Assembly (NCBI GenBank): GCA_007116685.1 | Contig: SKIC01000003.1 | Span: 1 to 8,446, forward strand | Reading direction: 5' to 3' | Source of the DNA: Balneolales bacterium | GTDB lineage: Bacteria > Bacteroidota > Rhodothermia > Balneolales > Natronogracilivirgulaceae | DNA length: 8,446 nt | Part shown: positions 1 through 6,304 of the stretch, piece after piece | Position numbering within the stretch: position 1 is the stretch's first letter | Layout of the letters: each line of letters opens with the position of its first letter | Program-made: the position numbers and the translations under genes | The notes under the pieces: model-generated | The model's input: only the letters and a program-made list of their open reading frames with translations | What the model was told of the DNA's origin: nothing | The model's database searches: none

Positions 1-491
1 CCAAGAGGGAGTAATTCGAATTCCTGAGCCGTTCTTTTATTGCGCAAAACATTATTTACGGTATCAATTTCGGCTTCATCACCTGTTTCAAAAAACTCAG
101 TAAGATCTGTGCGGGATTCAAATGGAACCAGAAAACCGCCATCTACTGCATTTCTGTAAAAAATTCTGGCATACATGGGGGATACTACCGCCTTGCATCC
201 TGCCACTTGCATGGCAAAAGGAGCATGTTCACGAGAAGAACCGCAGCCAAAATTTTTACCGGCCACAAGGATGGTGAAATCCGATTCAAATTCATTTTCA
301 CGGGTAAATGGGATATTGCCTTGTGGCAGACCTGAAGCTTCGTCAGGAACTCCTGAAAGTGCAAACTGACCGTACATTTTACGTTCCTCGGGCTTTTCCA
401 TGTTATAAACCAAATGATGCGCCGGGATAATTTGGTCTGTATCGATATTGTCTCCTAAAACGAAGACTTTTCCGGTTATTGATGTATTCAT
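1..491 (-). CDS. leuD: 3-isopropylmalate dehydratase small subunit (partial, C-terminus beyond left edge)
   Basis: Small subunit of isopropylmalate isomerase. With LeuC it converts 2-isopropylmalate to 3-isopropylmalate, and in a CimA pathway also citramalate to methylmalate. The reading frame starts at ATG 491 and stays open to the window edge, giving 163 codons without a stop; roughly 30 to 40 C-terminal residues should be missing. Visible motifs are GDNIDTDQIIP (about residues 13-23) and FGCGSSREHAP (81-91), the swivelling-domain signatures of the family, followed by YARIFYRN (107-114). The stretch HLVY (26-29) sits where the methanogen literature places the substrate loop; YLVY-like loops go with isopropylmalate and YLRT with homoaconitate, so isopropylmalate is favoured. 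An insert between the loop and the GCGSSREH motif resembles plant IPMI small subunits rather than E. coli LeuD. It lies 67 bp after leuC. No clear Shine-Dalgarno precedes it. Confidence 0.95.
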   Translation of the reverse strand, partial: MNTSITGKVFVLGDNIDTDQIIPAHHLVYNMEKPEERKMYGQFALSGVPDEASGLPQGNIPFTRENEFESDFTILVAGKNFGCGSSREHAPFAMQVAGCKAVVSPMYARIFYRNAVDGGFLVPFESRTDLTEFFETGDEAEIDTVNNVLRNKRTAQEFELLPL

Positions 492-558
492 GATGTCTAA
501 TAATCTTTTCTTTTATTCGTCAAGAGTAAATTGATTGGGGTTGTTGGGATACAGCCAT
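492..558 (-). other. leuC-leuD intergenic spacer
   Basis: This 67-bp spacer is the longest gap inside the operon. Read on the minus strand, an ATG directly follows the leuC stop and opens a 12-codon frame ending in TGA. That frame is too short and featureless to call a gene. I see no strong hairpin with a U-run, so no terminator is claimed here, and read-through into leuD is expected. Confidence 0.5.
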
Positions 559-1884
559 TTACACGGCTTCGATTTCCATATTTAGTACGCTCTCGTCCAG
601 ATAATCACGTGGATCGGCGATGGTTCCGCTAAGTGCTGAAGCCGCCACAGTATATGGTGATGCGAGATATACTTGTGCTTTTTTAGAGCCCATTCTACCG
701 GGGAAGTTTCGGTTGGTTGTTGAGATACAAATTTCCTCGCCATTTAATCGGCCAAAGGTGTCTGATGGACCACCAAGGCAGGCGGCACAAGAGGCATCGC
801 CAATTTTAGCACCTGCTTCTTCAAAGATACTCATCAAGGTTTGTCCGCCAATTGTGCGTTCTTTCAATTGCTGTGCAATCAGTGTTGTTGCTGGTACAAC
901 GTAGGTATCTACTGCAACTTCTTTTCCTTTGATAATTCGAGCTGCTGCTTCAAAATCGCTGATTTTTCCACCGGTACAGGAACCAATATAAGCGCGTGTT
1001 AAAGCAGTTCCTTTTACTTCACTAACAGTAGCTTTATTATCCGGAGAATGTGGTTTTGCCACCATAGGCTCCATGTTATCGCAGCGATATGTTCTCACAC
1101 TGTGATATTGAGCATCATCACGTCTGTAAACAGGCTCGAATGCTACATTGGTTCGGGCGTTTACATAATCGATAGTGGTTTGGTCGGGTTCGATTACGCC
1201 GTTTTTGCCGCCGGCTTCAATAACCATATTAGTCATGGTCATTCGGCCTTCCATATCCATATTCATAATGCCCTCACCGGCAAATTCCATGGCTCGGTAA
1301 GTGGCTCCGTCAACTCCGATATCTCCAATGATTTTCAGAATTAAATCTTTGGCCATTATCCAGGGTGGAATTTCACCCTCGAATACAAATTTCATGGTTT
1401 CGGGCACTTTTACCCAAAGTTTGCCTGTACCCATAATAAATGCGGCATCTGTATTGCCAATTCCTGTAGCAAACTGGCCAAATGCACCGGCCGTACAAGT
1501 GTGGGAATCTGTGCCGAAAAGCACTTCACCCGGGCGGGTAAATCCTAATTCCGGCATGGCTGCATGGCAAACGCCTTTGTAATCTTCGCCACCAACATCA
1601 TAATAGTAGGGGAGTTGCTGCTCGGCCGCAAAATCTCGCAGAATATCAATATTGCGATTAGCATATTTGTCGGAGGTGAAAATATAATGATCAGGAATGA
1701 TGACCAGTTTTTTCCTGTCCCAAACTTTTGCTTTTTCGCCAAACTGCTTTTTGAATATACCGATGGCCGGAGGTCCGCAAACGTCGTGAGTGAGAAGTAC
1801 ATCTGTATCTACCCAGATGTTATCGCCTGCTTGTACTTTTGATTTGCCTGCTGCTCTTGCAAGTATTTGTTCTGTTAAGGTCAT
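559..1884 (-). CDS. leuC: 3-isopropylmalate dehydratase large subunit (plant-like type)
   Basis: Aconitase-superfamily large subunit that carries the catalytic [4Fe-4S] cluster and pairs with LeuD; cytoplasmic, second step of leucine synthesis. The 441-residue product contains THDVCGPPA (32-40), GTDSHTCTAGAFG (124-136) and AKPHSPDN (276-283). The three cluster cysteines are visible as C303 in YIGSCTGG and C366 and C369 in SCAACLGG. The arginine-rich TTNRNFPGRMG motif (389-399) is also intact. The N-terminus (TEQILARAAGKS, then GDNIWV and DVLLTHDVCGP) and the KVWD and IPDHYIFT segments recall the Arabidopsis large subunit closely. At 441 residues it is shorter than E. coli-type LeuC (about 466). 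The start at ATG 1884 lies 7 bp after the leuA stop, in an A-rich context without Shine-Dalgarno. It ends in TAA at 559-561. No key residue is missing. Confidence 0.96.
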   Translation of the reverse strand: MTLTEQILARAAGKSKVQAGDNIWVDTDVLLTHDVCGPPAIGIFKKQFGEKAKVWDRKKLVIIPDHYIFTSDKYANRNIDILRDFAAEQQLPYYYDVGGEDYKGVCHAAMPELGFTRPGEVLFGTDSHTCTAGAFGQFATGIGNTDAAFIMGTGKLWVKVPETMKFVFEGEIPPWIMAKDLILKIIGDIGVDGATYRAMEFAGEGIMNMDMEGRMTMTNMVIEAGGKNGVIEPDQTTIDYVNARTNVAFEPVYRRDDAQYHSVRTYRCDNMEPMVAKPHSPDNKATVSEVKGTALTRAYIGSCTGGKISDFEAAARIIKGKEVAVDTYVVPATTLIAQQLKERTIGGQTLMSIFEEAGAKIGDASCAACLGGPSDTFGRLNGEEICISTTNRNFPGRMGSKKAQVYLASPYTVAASALSGTIADPRDYLDESVLNMEIEAV

Positions 1885-1891
1885 TTTTTGA

Positions 1892-3097
1892 TTATTTATT
1901 TAAGAATTGCTGCATAGTTCGTTGAACAAATTCGTCGCCAAGTTCGGTGACGCCATTTGTGGAGATATGGATTAAATCACTGTCTTCAATTACTTTTTTA
2001 TTATCAGCTAATTGGATGAAGCCTTCATAGACTTTATTCAATTCGTCTTTTGTGAAATCAAATCCCAATTCACGAAGACGATGATCCAGAGCTTTACGAC
2101 CGGAATGCTTTCCGAGAACGATATTATTTCCGTTTTTACCTACTGATTCCGGAGTCATGATTTCATAGGTGAGGGGATTGTTTATCACACCATGCTGATG
2201 AATTCCTGCTTCATGAGCAAATGCGTTTCCTCCAACTACGGCTTTGTTTAATTGAACGGATTGTCCGGTAATTTGAGAAAGTAATTGAGAAGCAGGGAAG
2301 ATTTCCTTGTGATTCAAATTCGTATGAGATGAAAACTCTGATTGGCGGGTGTAAATGGCCATTGCGATTTCTTCCAAAGCTGCGTTTCCGGCACGTTCAC
2401 CGACACCATTTATGGTACATTCTACCTGAGTAGCACCATTTTGAACCGCCATTAATGAATTTGCTACTGCCAATCCTAAATCATTATGGCAATGCACACT
2501 AATCGTTACATGATTGGGTAGATTTTGCTTGATTTTACCAATCAGAGTGCCAAATTCCCAGGGTACTGCATATCCTACCGTATCAGGAACGTTAATAACT
2601 GTAGCACCGGCTTCAACAGCGGCCTGAAAAACTTCGATTAGAAATGATTCATCGCTGCGAGTGGCATCTTCAGCGGAAAATTCCACATCCTCACACCAAG
2701 ATTTGGCATGAGTTACTCCACGTACGGCTTCTTTAATAACTTCCTCACGACTCATGCGAAGTTTGTGCTCCATGTGGATATCGGAAGTCGCGATAAATGT
2801 ATGGATTCTTGATTTTTTGGCACCTTTAACTGCTTTACCGGCACTTTCGATATCGGAATCTCGGGTTCTTGCTAATCCGGCTACTACTGCATTTTGTGTT
2901 TGTTCGGCAACAGCGCTAACAGCTTCAAAATCACCGAGTGAGCAAATTGGAAAACCGGCTTCAATAACATCTACTCCAAGAAGTTCCAGTTGTGCTGCTA
3001 TCCTTAATTTTTCTTGAGTGTTCATTCCAAAACCCGGGGCTTGTTCGCCATCGCGGAGTGTCGTATCGAAGATTTTAATGGATGGTTGCATAATCAT
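1892..3097 (-). CDS. leuA: 2-isopropylmalate synthase, short form without regulatory domain
   Basis: Condenses acetyl-CoA with 2-oxoisovalerate, the committed step to leucine. The TIM-barrel catalytic domain begins with FDTTLRDGEQ (10-19). Metal-binding H202 and H204 lie in VHCHNDLG, and N238 lies in GVGERAGN. The linker subdomain shows AFAHEAGIHQHG (292-303) and TPESVGK (315-321). The protein stops at 401 residues, soon after the linker subdomains. LeuA proteins of about 510 residues continue with a roughly 110-residue leucine-binding domain, and only 7 bp separate this stop from leuC, so that domain is truly absent. The ATG at 3097 overlaps the cimA TGA as ATGA, which suggests translational coupling; an in-frame ATG at 3091 is an alternative start. 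Homocitrate synthase or a related acyltransferase is possible, but the neighbours and the catalytic motifs favour LeuA. Confidence 0.92.
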   Translation of the reverse strand: MIMQPSIKIFDTTLRDGEQAPGFGMNTQEKLRIAAQLELLGVDVIEAGFPICSLGDFEAVSAVAEQTQNAVVAGLARTRDSDIESAGKAVKGAKKSRIHTFIATSDIHMEHKLRMSREEVIKEAVRGVTHAKSWCEDVEFSAEDATRSDESFLIEVFQAAVEAGATVINVPDTVGYAVPWEFGTLIGKIKQNLPNHVTISVHCHNDLGLAVANSLMAVQNGATQVECTINGVGERAGNAALEEIAMAIYTRQSEFSSHTNLNHKEIFPASQLLSQITGQSVQLNKAVVGGNAFAHEAGIHQHGVINNPLTYEIMTPESVGKNGNNIVLGKHSGRKALDHRLRELGFDFTKDELNKVYEGFIQLADNKKVIEDSDLIHISTNGVTELGDEFVQRTMQQFLNK

Positions 3098-4695
3098 TGG
3101 ATGTTTGTGTGAGATGTTACTTCTTTTTGTTTGTGAAATTTTGCCAGGAAGTAGCTGTAACTATCGGAGAGAGCTTCCCAACTTGCTTCAATTATGTTTT
3201 CGGAAACTCCTACGGTTGACCATGACTCGGTTCCAAAAGAGGAATCCACCAAAACACGTACTTTTGAAGCGGTACTGTTATTTCCATTCAGGACTCTAAC
3301 TTTGTAGTCCTCTAATTGCATATCTGAGATTTCAGGAAAAAAGCGAATCAATGCTTTTCTGAAGGCTTGATCTAAAGCATGGACGGGGCCATTTCCTTCG
3401 GCGGCTGTGTGTTCGGTTTCGCCGTTTGCTTCCACTCTGATTGTGGCTTCGCATCGCGATCCTTCAGTGTCATTTTTTTCAATTAATAAACGAAAGCCTT
3501 TTAACTGAACCGCATCCTGATAATTCTCGGTGATTTTGCGAATCAATAAATTCAGGGATGCTTCTGCCGCTTCGTAAGAATAGCCTTCGAATTCGCGCTT
3601 TTTCAGAGCTTCCATGATTTCGGGAAGTACGTCTTTATTGGCATCCACATCAACATTCAGCTCTTCGGCTTTAAATCGCAGGTTGCTTTTACCGGACAAA
3701 TCTGAAATTAAAACTCTACGTTTATTTCCTACCGATTCCGGGCTAAGATGCTCATAGGTAGCAGGATTTTTCATTACGGCGCTAACATGAATTCCGCCTT
3801 TATGAGCAAAAGCAGAATCACCAACATAGGGGAGACGGGTCTCGGGTAAAAGATTGGCTAATTCACTAACCAAACGTGAGGTTGATGTAAGTTTCTCCAA
3901 AGACGAGATGCGCAGAGTTTCAAAACCCAATTTGAAACTTAGGTTTGGGATGACGGAACACAAATTCGCATTGCCGCATCTTTCACCGTATCCATTAATG
4001 GTACCTTGCACCAAATTACAGCCCGATTGCACAGCTGCCAGAGAATTTGCAACAGCTAAATCGCCATCGTTATGGGCGTGAATACCTAAATCACAGGAAA
4101 TTACTTTTCTTATTTCAGAAACAATCTCAGAAATTTCTCCGGGTAAGGTTCCGCCATTGGTATCGCATAGGGTGATGTTATCAGCGCCTGCACTTTCAGC
4201 GGCTTTCAGAGTTTGTATTGCGTATTCGGGATTAGCCTTGTAGCCATCGAAAAAATGCTCTGCATCATAAATAACTTCCCGCTCATTCGATTTTAACCAG
4301 GATACGGATTCGTAAATGAGACTGATGTTATCTTCAAGACTTATTCCGAGAGCATCGGTAACGTGTAAATCCCATGTTTTGCCAAAAATGGAAACAGCAG
4401 GAGTTTCTGCTTCCAATAAGGCTTTGAGGTTTGGATCATCCTGCACGGAATTTCCATATCGGGCGGTACTTCCAAAAGCTACAATTTTGGAATTTTTGAA
4501 TGTGACATTTTTTGCTAGATCAAAAAAGGCCATATCCCGGGGATTTGAACCCGGCCAGCCACCTTCTATATAGTGGAAGCCGAGTTCATCCATTCGGCGG
4601 GCTATGCGCAGTTTGTCTTCCGCAGAAAAACAAACGCGCTCACCCTGTGTACCGTCCCTAAGAGTGGTATCGAATATGTTAACTTGTTTCGACAT
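3094..4695 (-). CDS. cimA: (R)-citramalate synthase
   Basis: Condenses pyruvate with acetyl-CoA to citramalate, feeding 2-oxobutyrate and isoleucine synthesis without threonine deaminase. The family is set by FDTTLRDGTQGE near the N-terminus (8-19) and the IEGGWPGSNP motif (about 43-52), which distinguish CimA from LeuA. Catalytic R13 and D14, metal-binding H206 and H208 (HAHNDGDLA) and N242 (GYGERCGN) are present. AFAHKGGIHVSA (296-307) and LSPESVGN follow. A complete C-terminal LeuA-dimer regulatory domain spans roughly 388-518, with the EGNGPVHALDQA motif. From ATG 4695 the protein has 533 residues. A GTG two codons upstream at 4701 is an alternative start, but the ATG places the usual few residues before the barrel. 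The gene overlaps the end of ilvC by 17 bp (23 bp if GTG is used) and overlaps the leuA start, so it is embedded in the operon. Confidence 0.94.
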   Translation of the reverse strand: MSKQVNIFDTTLRDGTQGERVCFSAEDKLRIARRMDELGFHYIEGGWPGSNPRDMAFFDLAKNVTFKNSKIVAFGSTARYGNSVQDDPNLKALLEAETPAVSIFGKTWDLHVTDALGISLEDNISLIYESVSWLKSNEREVIYDAEHFFDGYKANPEYAIQTLKAAESAGADNITLCDTNGGTLPGEISEIVSEIRKVISCDLGIHAHNDGDLAVANSLAAVQSGCNLVQGTINGYGERCGNANLCSVIPNLSFKLGFETLRISSLEKLTSTSRLVSELANLLPETRLPYVGDSAFAHKGGIHVSAVMKNPATYEHLSPESVGNKRRVLISDLSGKSNLRFKAEELNVDVDANKDVLPEIMEALKKREFEGYSYEAAEASLNLLIRKITENYQDAVQLKGFRLLIEKNDTEGSRCEATIRVEANGETEHTAAEGNGPVHALDQAFRKALIRFFPEISDMQLEDYKVRVLNGNNSTASKVRVLVDSSFGTESWSTVGVSENIIEASWEALSDSYSYFLAKFHKQKEVTSHTNIQ

Positions 4696-5701
4696 GCTCA
4701 CTTTTTTCTTCTTTTGATGCTATCCAGCTCATCATGCTGCGCAATTTTCCACCTACATCTTCGATTGGATGATTTCTCTCTCTGCGGCGCAAAGCTTCCA
4801 TTCCCGGACGATTCGCTTTATTCTCTAAAATCCACTGTCTTGGGAAATCGCCTTCCTGAATTTCTTTCAGAATTTGTTTCATTCTTTGCTTGGTTCCTTC
4901 ATCTACTACACGAGTACCGCGAGTCATACCGCCGTATTCAGCAGTGTCGCTTACTGAGTAATACATTCCGGCAATTCCACCTTCATAGAGCAAGTCAACA
5001 ATCAGCTTCAATTCATGTAAACACTCGAAATATGCGATTTCAGGTTTGTAGCCTGCTTCGGTAAGAGTTTCAAAACCTGCTTTGATAAGTTCCGTTGCGC
5101 CACCACAGAGAACAGCTTGTTCTCCGAAAAGGTCTGTTTCTGTTTCTTCCTGAAATGTGGTTTCAATCACACCGGCTCTGGTTCCGCCAACACCTTTTGC
5201 ATAAGCAAGGGCGATATCGCGGACATTTCCGGTAGCATCCTGATACAAAGCAAACAAGCAGGGAACACCTTGACCTTGTTCAAAAACTCTGCGTACCAAA
5301 TGTCCGGGACCTTTTGGAGCTACCATGAAAACATCAACATTTTCCGGTGGACGCACCTGATTGTAGTGGATGTTAAAACCGTGGGCAAATGCTAAAGCAG
5401 CTCCATCTTTCAGATTAGGACGCACTTCAGCTTCAAAAACATCGGCTTGTGCTTCATCAGGTAAAAGAATCATCACAACATCGGCACCTTTCACAGCATC
5501 GGGAACATCCTGAACAAGGAGTCCGTCTTTTGCGGCTGTTTGGCGAGAAGAAGAATTAGGGCGTAATCCCACAACCACATCCACACCATTGTCGAAAAGG
5601 TTTCTGGCGTGAGCGTGTCCTTGGCTGCCATAACCTAAAATGGCTACTTTTTTACCTTTTAGTATATCAAGGTTGGCATCGTTATCATAGTAAAGTTTCA
5701 T
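4679..5701 (-). CDS. ilvC: ketol-acid reductoisomerase, class I (short form)
   Basis: Mg-dependent isomerisation and NAD(P)H reduction of acetolactate or acetohydroxybutyrate, the second common step of valine and isoleucine synthesis. The 340-residue length matches class I enzymes, not the roughly 490-residue class II form of E. coli. The Rossmann motif GYGSQG occupies 23-28. The cofactor loop 47-53 (RPNSSSR), with Arg and several Ser residues, suggests NADPH preference, an inference only. H107 (FAHGFNIHY), metal ligands D190 and E194 (DLFGEQ) and E226 and E230 (ECLHELK), and S251 (YSVSDTAE) are all present, so the enzyme looks complete. The C-terminal helix ends in a charged tail (ASKEEKSEHVETS) encoded partly in the cimA overlap. 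The start at ATG 5701 lies 52 bp after ilvN, with no Shine-Dalgarno in front. Confidence 0.97.
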   Translation of the reverse strand: MKLYYDNDANLDILKGKKVAILGYGSQGHAHARNLFDNGVDVVVGLRPNSSSRQTAAKDGLLVQDVPDAVKGADVVMILLPDEAQADVFEAEVRPNLKDGAALAFAHGFNIHYNQVRPPENVDVFMVAPKGPGHLVRRVFEQGQGVPCLFALYQDATGNVRDIALAYAKGVGGTRAGVIETTFQEETETDLFGEQAVLCGGATELIKAGFETLTEAGYKPEIAYFECLHELKLIVDLLYEGGIAGMYYSVSDTAEYGGMTRGTRVVDEGTKQRMKQILKEIQEGDFPRQWILENKANRPGMEALRRRERNHPIEDVGGKLRSMMSWIASKEEKSEHVETS

Positions 5702-5753
5702 GAGTATATTTGTTTGTTCGAGTGAAATGTTTGAATTGGAAGAGATGGCGAAA

Positions 5754-6302
5754 TCAAAGTTTGATTCGCGCTGCTGTTTTAAATTCTCGTTTCATGGCTA
5801 CAGAGCCGGTTCTTGCTACTTCGCGTAAGCCAAAAGGGCGGAGCATTTGGATGCAAGCATTTATTTTATCTGTTCCGCCGGTTACTTCTACAGTGAGCGT
5901 TTCTTCGCTGATATCCACAATTTTGCCACTAAAAATATTAGCAACCTGAGTGATATCTGTTCTTTGATCGGCTTTGCAATCGACTTTAACAAGTGCAAGC
6001 TCACGCTCCACAAAAGAATCAAATGTGAGCTGACTTACTTCAATCACATCCACCAATTTTTCTAATTGATAGACTATTTGAGCGATGATGCGGTTATCGC
6101 CACGGGAAGTTATCGTGAGTCGGGCAGTGTCTTTTTCTTTGCCGTCACCTAAACTGATGGTATCAATACTGTAGCCACGTCCGCTGAAAAGCCCTACAAT
6201 TCTTGCCAAAGCATTGAAACGATGGCGAACCGTAACCGTGAGTGTATGTAAAATCGGAGTGTTCAATTCTTCAGCTACTTCGTTCTTTTCAATAGTGCCC
6301 AT
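5754..6302 (-). CDS. ilvN: acetolactate synthase small (regulatory) subunit
   Basis: Regulatory partner of IlvB that raises activity and usually confers valine inhibition. The 182-residue product has an N-terminal ACT domain at about 18-92 (HTLTVTV, then ALARIVGLFSGRGYSIDT) and a C-terminal ALS small-subunit domain (about 98-175, with VERELALVKV, FSGKIVDIS and EVARTGSVAM). Compared by eye with E. coli IlvH, the positions of valine-site residues N11, G14 and N29 are H27, N30 and S45, so effector binding may be altered. A 17-residue extension precedes the ACT domain. The ATG at 6302 is 2 bp after the ilvB stop. It has the only textbook Shine-Dalgarno seen in the operon, AGGAG eight bases upstream inside the ilvB end. 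The symbol ilvH would be equally acceptable. Confidence 0.94.
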   Translation of the reverse strand: MGTIEKNEVAEELNTPILHTLTVTVRHRFNALARIVGLFSGRGYSIDTISLGDGKEKDTARLTITSRGDNRIIAQIVYQLEKLVDVIEVSQLTFDSFVERELALVKVDCKADQRTDITQVANIFSGKIVDISEETLTVEVTGGTDKINACIQMLRPFGLREVARTGSVAMKREFKTAARIKL

Positions 6303-6304
6303 AG

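Noticed and set aside
175..369. Plus-strand 64-codon frame opposite leuD
   Set aside because: It is antisense to the leuD frame, which carries clear family motifs. The product has no recognisable features.
520..558. 12-codon frame starting with ATG right after the leuC stop
   Set aside because: It is very short, has no conserved motif or codon bias to judge, and is most likely chance.
1545..1802. Minus-strand 85-codon frame inside leuC
   Set aside because: It lies in another frame of leuC, whose protein is complete and has all catalytic residues. Nothing supports a nested gene.
4573..5064. Plus-strand open frame of 163 codons opposite cimA and ilvC
   Set aside because: It is antisense to two well-supported enzyme genes, its product is a Cys/Ser/Leu-rich string with no recognisable domain, and it spans a gene junction. 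It is a shadow frame.
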